DNA from: Proteles cristata cristata
Taxonomy: Eukaryota > Chordata > Mammalia > Carnivora > Hyaenidae
Assembly: GCA_017311185.1 (NCBI GenBank)
Contig: JAESUZ010000415.1
Location: forward strand, 265,501 to 329,500
DNA length: 64,000 bases
Reading direction: 5' to 3'
Part shown: piece after piece, positions 11,930-24,031 of the stretch
Layout: every line of letters starts with the position of its first letter
How positions within the stretch are numbered: position 1 is the stretch's first letter
Position numbers and translations under genes: made by a program
Notes under the pieces: model-generated
What the model was told of the DNA's origin: nothing
What the model saw: only the letters and a program-made list of their open reading frames with translations
The model's database searches: none

Positions 11930-12330
11930 CTTATTTCATTTGAGCCCTAGGACACTCTTCTGAGGAAGGAGTATGGAACTCTTATTTTCCAAATGGAAAA
12001 ATAGGTCCAGAATGTTCCAAGCTTAGTATGTACATTAGTTGCAGACCTGAGCCTAGAACTCAGGTATATTGAACCCAAGTCCAGAGCATGATACAGTTGA
12101 TTAATAGTGAATTAATAGTGATGACAATGATCATGACAATGGCTACTCACAAGTGTCTGTATGAGGGGTTTTATATTTCATTTAGTCCTTACAATAAATC
12201 TGTGATGTAGATGCAGTTACTATCTTCATTTCACAAACGAAACAGCTAGAGCCCAGAGCCTGAGTACCCCGACTCAGGTTGCAGACTGGAAGTGGTAAAG
12301 GAAGGGCACAAACCTCAGTGTGCATCATTC
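11930..12330 (-). repeat. Two antisense MIR/L2-type relics
   Basis: About 11930-12090 reads like a MIR in reverse (a tcttattttccaaatggaaa block, then gcagacctgagcctagaact). About 12110-12330 repeats the pattern (ttcatttagtccttacaata, tcttcatttcacaaacgaaa). Both are degenerate. Confidence 0.6.
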
Positions 12331-13197
12331 CCCTTGCTATCTTCTGCTGCCATGCTAGAGGACTAGTTTCTGATGCTCTGGGTCTTCTCAAGACAATAAA
12401 CCCCCACAGACCCAAGGTTGGCTTAGCGCCTACCCCTCAATCCTGAGATTAAGGAACATAATTTGTGCCATAGAGAACAGAGGAAGAGGTGGTGTGGTTT
12501 TGCAGCAAAGGGCTCTTCTGAACTTGGAGATGTGGTCAACCACAGACCTCTCCACTATATTCAGTACTCATTATGAGTTTGGGCTGGGGATCTAGGAAAT
12601 TTTCCAAGGGTACCAGTACCTTACTAAATACATAGTGTCCCTTTTGTCGACTGTCTAAGGATGACTGAAGTTCAGCCTGCCACTGAAGACTACCTGCCCT
12701 GTGACCCAGACTATGGGTTCATTACAGGAGTTGGTATGAATGGTAGGATTGGGTGTAGAGGAGCCTCATCCTGAAGGTAAAGGCTAATCTCTATCAAGAT
12801 TAAGGCAGGGTTGGGTCAAGTGTGCCTTGACCCTGAAGTTGATACATCCATTGTTTAAATTTGCTTTATTTTCCTCTTTTTTTCCCCCTCATCCTGTTAA
12901 TCTTCAGCCCGGAAATGCATAGAGAAAGCTGGGTGACAGCTCTGTGAGTTAAAGTAAAAGTTAGATGTCCACATCCAAGAACACAGTTTGTTTCAGAGGG
13001 CCTGGAAGACAGCAGGGGATGGACTCAGAGGGCCCTTCTTGTTGTATCTTTCCCTCCCACCCTCGCCTACTTTAATTTTGCATCTGCTCTTTGTTGGAAA
13101 GTCTTTGTGAAAAAAAAGGAGAGATGTGGGCTAGGACTCTCGATGGGTAAGAACTGTAGCCTCAAGAGGATCAGGGAAGAATGGTAAAAGGGGTATT
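12330..13197. other. No gene seen
   Basis: Unique-looking sequence with an A-run at about 13110. I see no supportable gene or repeat. Confidence 0.4.
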
Positions 13198-13215
13198 AAA
13201 AGTATTATAAGTGTT

Positions 13216-13446
13216 GGGGTGCCTGGGTGGGTCAGTCAGTTAAGCATCCAACTACTTCAGCTCGGATCATGATCTTGCTGTCCGTGAGTTCAAGCCCTGT
13301 GTTGGGCTTGGTGCTGACAGCTCAGAGCCTGGAGCCTGCTTTGGATTCTGTGTCTCCTTCTCTTTCTGCCCCTCTCCCACTTGCCCTCTGTCTCTCTCTC
13401 TCTCTCAGAAATAAATAAAAGCAGATAAAAAAATTTTTAATTAAAA
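13216..13446 (+). mobile_element. Felid SINE
   Basis: Complete SINE from GGGGTGCCTGGGTGGGTCAG to AATAAAAGCAGATAAAA and a tail. The target-site duplication is AAAAGTATTATAAGTG (13198-13213) and AAAAGTATTATGAGTG (13447-13462), 15 of 16 identical. Confidence 0.95.
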
Positions 13447-13462
13447 AAAAGTATTATGAGTG

Positions 13463-14524
13463 CGAAGTGTGTAAGGTCAGTGGAAGCAAGAGGTGGGGAA
13501 GGACAAGGTGGGATGGCATGAGAGTGGTACCACATATGGCTGGCAGGGAAGGAGGAGGGCCAGAACATAGGCCTAGAGTGCCAAGAAGCACATTGGACTT
13601 GACTTTCTTTGCATTTCTCAAAGTGTGCGCTATAGAACCCTCCATGAGTGGCATGCTAAAGAGGGGTTCTGTGGAGGAGAAAAGTCTGCTCTAATAAATT
13701 TTGGAAACACTGGTTTAAATTAAATTAAGTTAAATGTTTCTCTTTACTACAGAATATGTCAGAAACTTTATTATAAAACCATGCACTGCAAATCTTCATG
13801 GGGGGAGAATAAACTTTGTAGCATTCCTCAAATTTATTCCACCAATGAATCCATTTTTTTCAAGGTGAGGTTTATGAGATTAATCCAGTGCTCTAGAAAA
13901 CACTTTCCCAAATACGTGAATTAGGAAATGATTGGAAAGGGAACCAGTGAAAAACCAGTTTTACTTTTAGTTCCCTGTGAGGCCTACATAAACTCCTACC
14001 CTCCTCAAACCCACTACTATACTTCCCCTTAACCCCCACTCCTTGAGAGCTGAGTTCTGTGCTTAGCTTTACCAACTTTGGGAACATCCCTGCTCTTTAA
14101 AACGTAAGACTTCAATCCGTGACATGTTTTGAAATTACTATGCAAGTCCATGGTTCTAAAACACTTTGAGACCTGAATCCATTTGGAAATGCATTGGGAG
14201 CTATGAATTCTATTACTGTGTGGTGGGGTGGGGAGAGCTCCTAGATTCATAATTTTCATAGAATAGGAAGGGATTTTCTGAACTCGTTGAGAACCATCTA
14301 TGGAATACCTGCATGTACACACATTGGCTTGTTGGTTTCTCTGTTGGGTCATCACCATTTTCCTTTGTGCTGGTACCACTTGGATGCTTCAGTATATGGT
14401 TCTGTTAGTCCACTCACAAAATTGGCTCTATGGCCTATATGTGACCTCTTCGCCTGGGGAATTATCTACACTGACCAGCCAAAAGCCATTTTCTGGGATA
14501 GTCCTGAGAAGAAGTATGGCGAGA
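13463..14524. other. No gene seen
   Basis: Unique-looking sequence. A 116-codon minus-strand frame (14029-14379) has no recognisable domain. A GT-rich patch lies near 14218-14233. Confidence 0.4.
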
Positions 14525-14536
14525 CCTCTAAAATTG

Positions 14537-14793
14537 TTTTTTTTTTTTTGTAATGTTTATTTATTTATTTTTGTGTGTGAGAGAGAGATAGGGTGAAGGA
14601 GAGAGAGAGAGAGAGGGAGAGAGAGAGAGAGAGAATGAGTGGTAGGAGGAGCAGAGAGAGAGGGAGATAGAGGATCTGACGCGGGCTTTGCATGACAGCA
14701 GAAAGCCTGATGCAGGGCTCACATTCATGCACCGTGAGATCATGACCTGAGCCGAAGTCGGACGCTTAAGTGACTGAGCCATCCAGGCCTCCC
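14537..14793 (-). mobile_element. Felid SINE with expanded GA tract
   Basis: Reverse-oriented SINE flanked by CCTCTAAAATTG (14525-14536) and CCTCTAAACTTG (14794-14805). The internal (GA)n tract at about 14578-14635 is much longer than in the other copies here, so a microsatellite has grown out of the SINE middle. Confidence 0.93.
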
Positions 14794-15139
14794 CCTCTAA
14801 ACTTGCTTTTAATTTAACATCTTTGCCTTTCTTTGGAAACAGAGAGGAAACAGACAGATGGAACAGTCTATCCAAGAGACTGTGCTTCTCCCAACTTTTC
14901 AAAGTGGAGGGGATGGAAGATAAATGGAGGAGAAACATTAATGTTTAGCCTGCCCTGAAGATGTCAGTGGGACACATTTTCCCTAATGGCTTTTCGTCAA
15001 GCTCACTTTGAGGATAGAACCAGGCAGCAAGTTTTTTTTCCCCTAAATATATTGTTTCTCAGAGAGCAGGGAGAGGTCCAGTGGCCACTGTCTCTCTGTT
15101 TTTCACCCACACTTCCCCATTGTTTAGGAGCCTGACTGT

Positions 15140-15470
15140 ATAATCACTCCTTCATTTCCAATCTCATTCTTGTGTTACTTTATTTTAGGTGCTGCTCCTA
15201 AGTTATTAAAAAGACAGTTTGGGGTATTTTTATTATCCAGTCTGGAAGTCTTCATTCTTAAATATGATGGCTTTGATCCATTCACATTTATTGTGATCAC
15301 TCAGCAGCTTGGATTTATTCAAACCGTTTTCTTTTGTGTTTTTTCATTTATCAAATCTTCCTGTCTTCCCAACTTGCTTTGTATTGAACTTAGTGTTGAG
15401 AGAAAACATTCTGTTTCCTTTTTATCTCAAACAAAGACTACGCATGGGTGATTCCCTGACCTCCTTAGGA
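15140..15470 (-). repeat. Probable old antisense L1-like fragment
   Basis: The segment around 15260-15310 (gctttgatccattcacattt, then attgtgatcactcag) reads like the antisense of an old L1 ORF2 start region. Borders and subfamily are uncertain; a chance AT-rich match is possible. Confidence 0.4.
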
Positions 15471-16800
15471 AATTCTATCCTTTATGTCCTGAGTCTCCCT
15501 ATCTCTTTATTTCCCTGAGGCTTGGAGATCTAGTGTAGGAAGGAAAAAAACTGGGTGCAGAGCCAGGAGAGAATGGGGTGTTGCTCTCTTGGTCTTTTTG
15601 CTCACATAATAATAGGGGAAAAGGACAAAGGATGAGATCAGAGAGAACAACAGAGGAGGTGACAGCAGGTGGCATAGAGAACTACCAGACAGAGCCAGGG
15701 AAAGCTTCACAATCTCAGTGGTAGAACTTGATTCACAACTTGTGGATTCTGCTTTGGTGGCAGAGGGATTTCAGCCTTTTGAGTCTTTAGGATGGGTAGG
15801 AAGCGGGTAGGTTTTCTCTCTGCTCTTGCCTTCACTATCAGCTTTTCACTCCCATGACTGTGACTAATTATCCAGCACTTAGAACCCACTCCCACGGCAT
15901 CCAGATGTCAGCAATTGCTTTTGGTTTCCAGAAGACTCAGCCAGCCCGCAGCTCTGCTAGCATCTCCAATAGCTGGCCCAGTAGACCGGTGGCCACACAT
16001 TTGCCCTAAATTTGGCCAGGCTCTAGGAACAAGTGTTCAGGGCTGTGTTGAGCAGATTATGTGTGTATGTGTGGCCCAGCCGAAAGCTCTTAAAGCATGC
16101 CCTGAAAGACACGACCCATAACAAGCACTTGTAAATTGCTCCATCCTTATGTCTCCAGTCAGAGGTCAAGAGTTTTTGTAGTCTTTTAATGGAGGGGGAA
16201 GAGTCCAGCGCCTTGGTGCTCCCCACTAGCCTGGGTGCCCCTCCCTAGCCTGGATGAGCTATGCACACATAGACAAATACTTTAATGGATAGTATGAGGT
16301 AGAGAGGTTTATAGCAAGGCCAGGAGGCCAGGGTCACTGAGCTTGCTTATACTGAAGAAAACCAAGCCAAACCAGTCAGCCTGGGACCACATGCCTGGCT
16401 TCATGCTTTATCCAGATGAACACTGAGTTTTGCTCTAGAGTGATTTTCTGAGGCAGTGGCCTGCTGTAAGCTAGCTTGGCCTAGACATAGAACACACATA
16501 GACTAAGCCAGGGGGGCCCTCAGCAGTCTCCACATATAGACTGCAGTTGGGTTATCCTGAGGGACCTAGATGCAATTCAATTCAAATGATACCTACTCAA
16601 GACAGGAATCTCTGCTAGGGTGAGTTCTGGGGGCTCAGCAGGATAAAACACAGCCCTCTGGGCTTCGGAGAATAACATGCCATGAGGGAGGTGAGACTCA
16701 CACATGGACCCTGGAAAGCAACAGGAGAGCACAGCCAAGAGACCAGCACTGGAAGGATGTCCCCAGGGCTGCAAAAGCCTGGGAAGGGATACACGGAGTG
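15470..16800. other. No gene seen
   Basis: Unique-looking sequence with short frames only. No repeat signature that I can name. Confidence 0.4.
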
Positions 16801-16804
16801 CTTG

Positions 16805-17010
16805 GCATGTCAGGCTCTGGTGCCTCTCTGGGCTTGAATCTCCATTCCATTTCTGTGTATGGATTATGTGGCCTTCAGTAAGGTATTTTCTTCACCTGTG
16901 AACCTACCTTACTGGATTTTGTGACCATTCAATGAGGTAATATCCATCAAGTTCTTAGCATGGGGCAGGGTGTATAGTAAGTGCTCAGTAAAGAAATGAA
17001 AGTTATTATT
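16805..17010 (+). repeat. MIR-type SINE relic
   Basis: GGCTCTGGTGCC, ggattatgtggccttcagta, ttcttcacctgtgaacctac, then gtatagtaagtgctcagtaa match MIR from head to tail with moderate decay. Confidence 0.75.
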
Positions 17011-17149
17011 ATATCTAAGGGAAGTGGTCATTTCATGGTCACTGAGGCCTCACAGGGATCAGAGGGAAAGAAAGAACATTTAGAACAACAGTAATAAAGA
17101 ATATGAACACAAGTTAATAAAAAGAACTAAATCCAGTACTTTTTTGGCA

Positions 17150-17235
17150 GGCAGGTACATGCATTCAATAAATATTAAGTTACCATTGGCCAGGCAACAT
17201 GGAATACAGTGGAGAAGTAGGCAGAAATAATTACT
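17150..17235 (-). repeat. Antisense L2-type 3' end
   Basis: gcattcaataaatattaagt followed by a ccaggcaacatggaa block is the reverse of the common L2/MIR 3' terminus. Short and diverged. Confidence 0.5.
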
Positions 17236-17639
17236 GTTCTCACTGGCCATTGTGAAGGAAGAATTGGGGATGGGCATTGGAATATTCTGTCTGATCCAAG
17301 GCAATATTTAAGTCAAAGCTGAGGGCTTTGGTATGGACCAGACAGACAATGGACCCAATGCTCACCATCGGGTCACTATCACATATCTTTGAAAATCTCA
17401 TCTTCAGAACTCCATTCTTAGCAATTTCACTATGCGGTATGGTTATGGAAGTAAATGATATCGTGGAACTTTCTGGAACTCCTGGAAAGTCAGACACCCC
17501 TGAACATTACCATCTAATGTAGTGTGAAGGGCACCTAAACTACAGAATGGTGGACAATTAGGCTAACTCCTCAGAGTCTTTCTGCTTCTCCCCTGATCGA
17601 GTAATAGAAGTGCTCTTTTGTGATTTTACCACAGCTTTA

Positions 17640-18070
17640 GGGGTAAGCCCATCCTTCTAGCCAATGAGAGGTTCAGAAGCAAGTATGTGACTCAATGGAA
17701 GACAATGCGATATGAGAAGATGTAGACTGGAAGCTTCTGTGAAAGTCTGTCTTGTTTCTTAATGGAGAGCATCCAGAGAATGTCTTCCTGTGTTATCTCC
17801 TGATGGACACAGTAGAGAAACGCTCCACTACCCTGACTGCCGTGACCAGCCATATTATAATCACAAGAGAAGCCTGCCTTAGGATGATGCCACCTCCAGG
17901 GATGCCACATAGAAAGAAAGGAAGAACACTGTGTCCTTCATCCAGCTGATTGGCTGGAAGCTCATCTACCTCTGGGCTTTGTGCACTTGGGATATTAATT
18001 TGCTCCTCAGTGTTTAGACCTCCGTGTGTGTAGTTTTCTGTTATTTATGCGTTAGCACATCCTAATGGAC
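17640..18070 (+). repeat. Degenerate interspersed repeat (LTR-like), family not named
   Basis: The order ctagccaatgagaggttcag, a gtgtccttcatccagctgat region, then tagttttctgttatttatgc and gcacatcctaatggacata resembles a common mammalian repeat ending in a ctaactgatac-like terminus. I cannot name the family. RepeatMasker would settle it. Confidence 0.4.
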
Positions 18071-18304
18071 ATACTTGATAAAACAGAACCAGAAATTTAC
18101 TTCTGTGCTTATACCTCCCGTTGGCTTTATCAGGGCTTGGGTCCTTCCCAAAGGCAAAATACTCAGCCAGACCCAACCCCTGCCTATCTGACAGCCTGTG
18201 CAATGCTCTTAGGGATTTCAATTCTTGGGCGGATGGAGCCCTATTGGAAACACAAGTTGTGGGGATACCAGGCTTCTGGATTAAGTCAGGCCTGATAAGA
18301 GCAA

Positions 18305-18520
18305 GCACTGTTGCAGAACTTGCTGTGTATCAGAGCCACGTTGGAGACATTTATATACTTTATGTACTCTTCTCAACAGCCCTGTGAGGTGGGTTCCCAC
18401 CATTATATACATTTTATGGCCAGGGAAGCAGAAATATAGAGACACTAAGCAATGTGTCCAGAGACACACAGCTGGTAAGTGGCTGAAGCCAGATTCAGAT
18501 ACAAGGGGTCTAGCTTCAGA
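18305..18520 (-). repeat. Antisense MIR-type relic
   Basis: A cctgtgaggtgggttcccac region, a ggccagggaagcagaaatat region and gacacacagctggtaagtgg are MIR in reverse orientation. Confidence 0.75.
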
Positions 18521-20966
18521 TTCTGTGCCACTAGCTGAATTGTTTCTCATTCGAGGAGGTTCTATGATCCACACATGAAAGTGCATAAGGGAAGTGGCAG
18601 AAGCGATCAATTAAAATGGAACTCACTTGAAATTATAAAATGGGAAAAATACACGTTTAGACTTTTCATCAATCTCCAGGGAAGCCACTGCAGGCTTTGG
18701 AGAACAGAGTATTAGTTTGAGGTAATTACCCATGTTTCTTGCTCTTTCTTCATATTCTCATCTCCATCATTTCTCTGTGACTGTCTCTCTTTTCATCTCT
18801 TCATGTGTGTTAAGAACAAGTGAAATAGCAACCCACCATATCAGACAAATTCCGCAGCATCTGACTGTGGTTACTTTGATAAGAATTCTATATTTTTATC
18901 TACCATGCAGGCAAAAATAAAGTTCTGATATGAAAAGAAACCCCATGTGAGCCTTCTCACCATCAAATGGATTGAGCTTACCCCACCTTTTTAATTTTGC
19001 AAAACATTTGTTGTGTCTCCATGGTACACCAGTGGGTCGGGTAAAGGAAAGAGGGCCTATAGAGATGCGGTGCCTGGCTTGGCCATACGGTGGGCTGCAG
19101 GTGCTTGGGAAGGTTGGCCAATGGGAGAGATCTCTTGCAACAATCCTGACAAGTTACTACTGGCCCAAGCCTCAGGCCTGATCTCCCTCCAGCTCAGCCC
19201 CAGGTCACCAAAAGGAAATGTATCTAATTTTCAAATCCCTCCTGGAGCCAAAAAGAATTCCAGCAAAACAGCCATAAACATTGAAAGAGTCTTGTCTGAT
19301 TTAGGAAAACATTCCATTGGATTTAAAATGAAATATCCTGTGACTAATCCCATGTAAGACTGGGAACGGGCCTCGCTGTTCAATGTGGTGGTCAGCGAGA
19401 AGACTCCAGAGAGAGACTTCGTCCCTCCCCCACACCTCTTTGGGAACAGCAATAAATCAGCCAGGACTGAGTTTTCAAACAGGGATTGTGAAGGGTTTGC
19501 TGTTTGATCCTTGAGACCCCCTTCTTCTCAATTTGTCATTGATTTCCCATCAAGAGAGTTTGTGCAACTGAATCCCCTATGCAATTCTGGCACTTTGTAA
19601 GCCAGTAAATAAAACCCAAATGTTAACTCTTATGAGCACAGCACCCCCTGCCAAGAAGTGAATAATGTACTGCAAGAGACCCAGAACCACGAATCCCTGG
19701 ATGAGGCAACAAGAAACAGAGGGGCAGAGTTGGGGGGTAGAGGGTAACCAGGGAGGTAAAACCAGAAAGGGAGGTGCAAAGGGAAGAGGAAGAAGGATAT
19801 TTGTCCTGTGCCCCGGACTGGACTGGACGCTGCTTCTGGCCCGCACCAGGCGGGAATCAGAACCAAGGATAATTGTTCGGTGTGCCTGTGCTCTATGGAG
19901 CACATTCCACGTTTGTTCGTTTTGTCCCGACAGTGACCTAGGAGGCGGGTAGACAGAGAGACAAATGTCCCCGTTTGTAGACAGAGAGACGAAGACTCGG
20001 TGAAATTGTACAGCTTGCCCCACAGGATGGAGAAGGGACACCGCCCTTGCTGGGTCGCACTGTGCTTGTCAGCCCCAGAGGGTTGAATGTGAAGTGTGGG
20101 TACAGGGATCGACTGTTCCAGGGTGCCCAGGATTGAAGGGGGTCTTTGGAAGCAGGACCTCCCGGTGCTGAAACCAGGGCTGCCCCAGTCAACTTGGCAT
20201 AAGTAGGTCGCCCCGTGAGTATGGATGGTCTGACACTAAGGAACCTCCTTAGATGTTAATGTCAAGAGCATTTTCAGAAAACAGGCCCTCAATGCTTGTA
20301 GCTCTGTCTTTCTGAGGTGACCTAGCAAGTTGGCCTAGCAAAGGCAATCTTATTTTTTACCTGTAGGGTAACCCCTCCCCCATACCATCCTGATATATGA
20401 CAAAGGAAGAAGGCGATAACAATAATGACACATGCTACTGCTTAACACATTCCAAAATTTCCCCAGAAACCATCCCCCAGGCCAAGACAAGAAGGAATCA
20501 TCTTCAATTCCAGTTCCAGAAGGTCCGTAAGCAAATTATGATTTTTGTTTCTTATTTTTAACCAGCGGGTCAATTTAAAGGCACAGAGGTACTCTTTTCT
20601 GCTTAGCACTGGATTTGTGCAAGGCAGGAGAAAGAATTCCTAAGCAGGGGCCTCATTCCAGTTTCTGGGTCCCACTTCATAAGCCGAGGCCTCTCACTTG
20701 TGAATTATGCTATAATCAAGCCTCTGTCTCCTTGAGGAGTAAAGTCAATCTTGGAGTCCGTCCAGTAATAATAGTTTCTACAACAAACAAAGTCGTGCAT
20801 TTGTAAACAGAGTTTTTACATATGTCATCCGACTTGAGCTCCTGGCAACCCTGTGAAACAGAGTGGGTGAGACAAGTTCAATGCTCCGTGTCCTGTGATG
20901 GGGAGGCCAGGGTAAAAAAGGATAAGAAATGTATGTTTAGGGAGAGGAGTGGGGCCGAAAATCAAA
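18520..20966. other. No gene seen; weak antisense MIR relics
   Basis: About 2.4 kb with no supportable gene. Weak antisense MIR patches lie near 19930-20010 and 20780-20900. A 14-base direct repeat GTAGACAGAGAGAC occurs at about 19949 and 19977. Frames of up to 154 codons overlap the relics and show no domain. Confidence 0.4.
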
Positions 20967-20977
20967 TCTGTACCTTT

Positions 20978-21192
20978 AAAAAAATTTTTTTAAATGTTTG
21001 TTTATTTTTGAGAAAGAGGGAGACAGACAGAGTATGAGCAGGGAAGGAGCAGAGAGAGAGGGAGACACAGAATCTGAAGCAGGCTCCAGGCTCCAAGCTG
21101 TGAGCACAGAGCCTGATGCGGGGCTCAGACTCACAGACCGAGAGATCATGACCTGAGCCAGAGTCGGATGCTTAACCGACTGAGCCACCCAG
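20978..21192 (-). mobile_element. Felid SINE
   Basis: Reverse-oriented complete SINE. The head complement ends at GACTGAGCCACCCAG and loses the last GTGCCCC. ATCTGTACCTTT (20966-20977) and ATTCATACCTTT (21193-21204), 9 of 12 identical, are the likely target-site copies. Confidence 0.9.
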
Positions 21193-21329
21193 ATTCATAC
21201 CTTTTGATTCCACATTCGATGTGGTTTTAGTGGCACGTTAATCTTCTGGTGTCAGGATAGTGTAATTATTTCAAAACCAGAAAGACTTTATGTGAGCCCC
21301 TTGAAGGAAATGGATATATAGAAAGTAGA

Positions 21330-21385
21330 TATCTTTGTATTCCCCAAACTGCCCGCAGTGCTTGGCACATCGTAGGTAATCGGTT
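21330..21385 (+). repeat. L2/MIR-type 3' end
   Basis: cccgcagtgcttggcacatc followed by gtaggtaatcgg is the classic L2/MIR 3' terminal pattern. Confidence 0.5.
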
Positions 21386-21389
21386 ACCC

Positions 21390-22460
21390 ACCATGAGGCA
21401 GAGGGGACAAGGGAAATTTCTGGCTACAACATTAATGAGACTAAAGTTTGAGTCCTAACCTGGCTGCTTCACCGAGAAGCTCCAGGCAAGTCACATAACC
21501 TCTGTGCCAAGAGACCTGCCCCAGTCAGAGGTGCAAGTGAAAGTACACTCACAGTTCTTGTGAACGCTTGCACTAGCAGCTAAGGAGGGCTTGCCACACA
21601 CCAGGGCTCCATAAGAGGTGGCCATTGTTGTTTCCCGGTGCCAGGATTCTGGGCACTTCCTTAGGCCCAGCCTGGTGATGGAAATGGACCACCCAGGGCA
21701 CAGTGCTCTAATCTCTGGAGGCAGCCAATGGACCAGATGCTTTCTGACCTTCTGTCATGTTTAACTCACCTTTCCCACCAAAATGAGAGGGAATGCTCTC
21801 GACCGTCAGCACAGTTACAGTGCCATTGGTAACCCCTTCCTTCTGCGCCTGGGGCCACGCTACGGGTGCTAATTAGCTCTCAGAAAGCGGAAGGACATTA
21901 GCTCCAGCATCTTGACTCCGTTCCAATTGAGATAATTAAATAAAGTGCCCACAGGTGGATCCAGTTAATGAGGCGTCAACTGGGCTGCCACTGAGCCAGC
22001 CAGGTGGCAGGCACGGAGCTGGGGCTGCGCCTGCCCTGGGTGACAAGGCCAAGGGCATGACCGAAGGCACGGACCCATCTCACTTGTCTCCTCTCATCCC
22101 TCAGTTCCCCAGATTAACGGGTGTGGTCAGGGGCACTGCTGTGGGAGCTGTTGCTGTGCTCCGGGCTCGGGCACCAGCTCAGCGCGTAACCTGCAGCCAA
22201 CATCTGCCCTGTCCCTGATCCGCCTTTTCAGTTGTAAAGAGAAGGAAGCGGTTAAGGGGGCAGCTCACAAAACTGAAAGAGCTTGGAGACTGTTGGATTC
22301 GGTCTCCTTCTCCTTGGCTCTCCAACACTGCCAGCTTCTGCTTCTCTCTTCTTGGCCACATTCTGTCCTCCTATAAATAGGCTGTTATACAAATAGGCAG
22401 ACTTCAGCCACCCCATATTCATGGCCCTTCGGTGATGGCGCAGGAGGCCAAGTAGGGCTT
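21390..22460. other. No gene seen; MIR relic and TAAT-rich block
   Basis: A probable MIR relic at 21420-21520 (ccaggcaagtcacataacct). The block 21840-21955 is repeat-free with GCTAATTAGCTC, GACATTAGC and GATAATTAAATAAA, so it is a weak candidate for regulatory DNA. No gene seen. Confidence 0.4.
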
Positions 22461-22479
22461 CCTCTCAGTTACTTTTTTT

Positions 22480-22694
22480 TTTTTTTAAATATTTTTATTT
22501 ATTTCTAGGAGAGAGAGAGACAGCGTGAACAGGGGAGGGTCAGAGAGAGAGGGAGACACAGACTCCGAAACAGGCCCAGGCTCTGAGCTGGCAGTCAGCA
22601 CAGAGCCCGATGCGGGGCTCGAACCCACGAACCGCGAGATCATGACCCAAGCGAAAGTCGGACGCTTAACCGACTAAGCCACCCAGGCGCCCCC
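22480..22694 (-). mobile_element. Felid SINE, TGCC/CTAG subfamily
   Basis: Reverse-oriented, complete, flanked by CAGTTACTTTTTTT (from 22466 and from 22695). It carries the shared variants GGCAGTCAGCAC, GCGAAAGTCGGACGC, GACTAAGCCACC and TTTCTAG also found at 32959 and 47415 (the latter in forward orientation). Confidence 0.95.
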
Positions 22695-22708
22695 CAGTTA
22701 CTTTTTTT

Positions 22709-23139
22709 AAAAGCTTATTTATTTATTTTGAGAGAGAGAGACTGGAGGAGGGGCAGAGAGAGAAAGAGAGAGTCCCAAGCAGTCTCTGTACTGACAGCCT
22801 GAAGCTAGACACAGGGTTTGAATTCATGAACCGTGAGATCACAACCTGAGCTGAAATCAACAGTAGGATGCTTGGGGCGCCTGGGTGGCTCAGTCGGTTA
22901 AGTGTCCGACTTTGGCTCAGGTCATGATCTCGTGGTTCGTGGGTTCAAGCCCTGCGACGGGCTCTGTGCTGACAGCCACCTCAGAGCCTGGAGCCTGTTT
23001 CAGATTCTGCGTCTCCCTCTCTCTGATCCTCCCCTGCTCATGCTGTCTCTCTCTCTCTCTCTCTCAGAAATAAACACAACATTAAAAAAAAAAAAAAAAG
23101 AGTAGGATGCTTAACCGACTGAGCCATCTAGGCTCCCCC
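22709..23139 (-). mobile_element. Felid SINE split by a second SINE
   Basis: The left part (22709-22873) runs from the tail to CAACAGTAGGATGCTT. The right part (23101-23139) resumes with AGTAGGATGCTTAACCGACT and ends on GAGCCATCTAGGCTCCCC. The interruption is an opposite-strand SINE at 22874-23100, so this element is the older host. Confidence 0.93.
22874..23100 (+). mobile_element. Felid SINE nested in another SINE
   Basis: Complete SINE from GGGGCGCCTGGGTGGCTCAG to a 16-base A-tail, with perfect 12-bp target copies AGTAGGATGCTT (22862-22873 and 23101-23112) that belong to the host SINE. This proves the order of insertion. Confidence 0.96.
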
Positions 23140-23369
23140 TCCCAGCCACAATTTTAAAATTCTAGGGGAGGACCTGATTGGTCCAGCTTAAATGACAGGT
23201 TTATCTTGTGGGCCAATCATTTTGGCAAGGAAAGGAAAAGAACTTGCATTTATCTAGAGGTAAATTTATCACCGGAAGCCACTTGAATTAGAATCTTCCA
23301 CAGTGACCAAAGGTTTGCACACATTGATTCTTCTCTCCTCTAAAGAGCAGAAGCAGGTTGTGTTCCTGG

Positions 23370-23420
23370 TGTGCATGTGCATGTGCGTGTGTGTGTGTGC
23401 GTGTGTGTATGTGTGTGTGT
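23370..23420. repeat. (GT)n microsatellite
   Basis: A GT/GC-mixed dinucleotide tract of about 50 bases with CATG interruptions in its left half and a purer GT run on the right. Likely length-variable. Confidence 0.9.
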
Positions 23421-23489
23421 AGGTCCTCTGGAACAGGAATAGATATTTCCTTATAGAAATAATGTTATGAGTAATGGTTATTCTTCCAA

Positions 23490-23690
23490 ATCAATCTGAG
23501 AAGAGGTTAACTGGATGACCATGGGCAAGGTACTTATCTCTCTGACCCTTAGTTTCCTTGTCTGGAAAATGAAGAATAATAATAGTACTAGCTCATGTTT
23601 GTTGAGGTTATTAAATAATTCGGGTAGATTCAGTCCTTAGCGCACTGGCTGGGCAGCAGTAAACTCAATAAACAGTAGCCATTGTTATTA
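23490..23690 (+). repeat. MIR-type SINE relic
   Basis: ggatgaccatgggcaaggta, cttagtttccttgtctggaa, aatgaagaataataatagta and a 3' AACTCAATAAACAGTAGCC follow MIR order throughout. Confidence 0.85.
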
Positions 23691-24031
23691 GAAAGAGAAA
23701 TGCTGCATGTATGTGCTTTTAAAAAAAGTAGTGGCAAGCTTCACTTTTAGTGAAATAGGAAACCGGTAAGACCAATAAATGACGAAAACACTTGTTTTCT
23801 TTATCTCAAGTACTGGTGGGTACAGAAGGGTAGGTTTAATGAAAGAACGGGGAAAATATTCCAATGTAATCTTGGGAACACTTTCAAGGACCTTATGCAG
23901 GAATGTCTTCTTTATGGCTAATTTTGCTAGTCGCTTTTCGCCCCGTTTTCTCTTGCTGACACTACTCATTTGCTTTTAGGTGGTTTCTGAGACTTTTTAA
24001 AGGGGAGGAGGGCTCAAAAAAGGACGTAGGA

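Noticed and set aside
19577..20041. 154-codon minus-strand frame
   Set aside because: Overlaps an antisense MIR-like patch and shows no domain.
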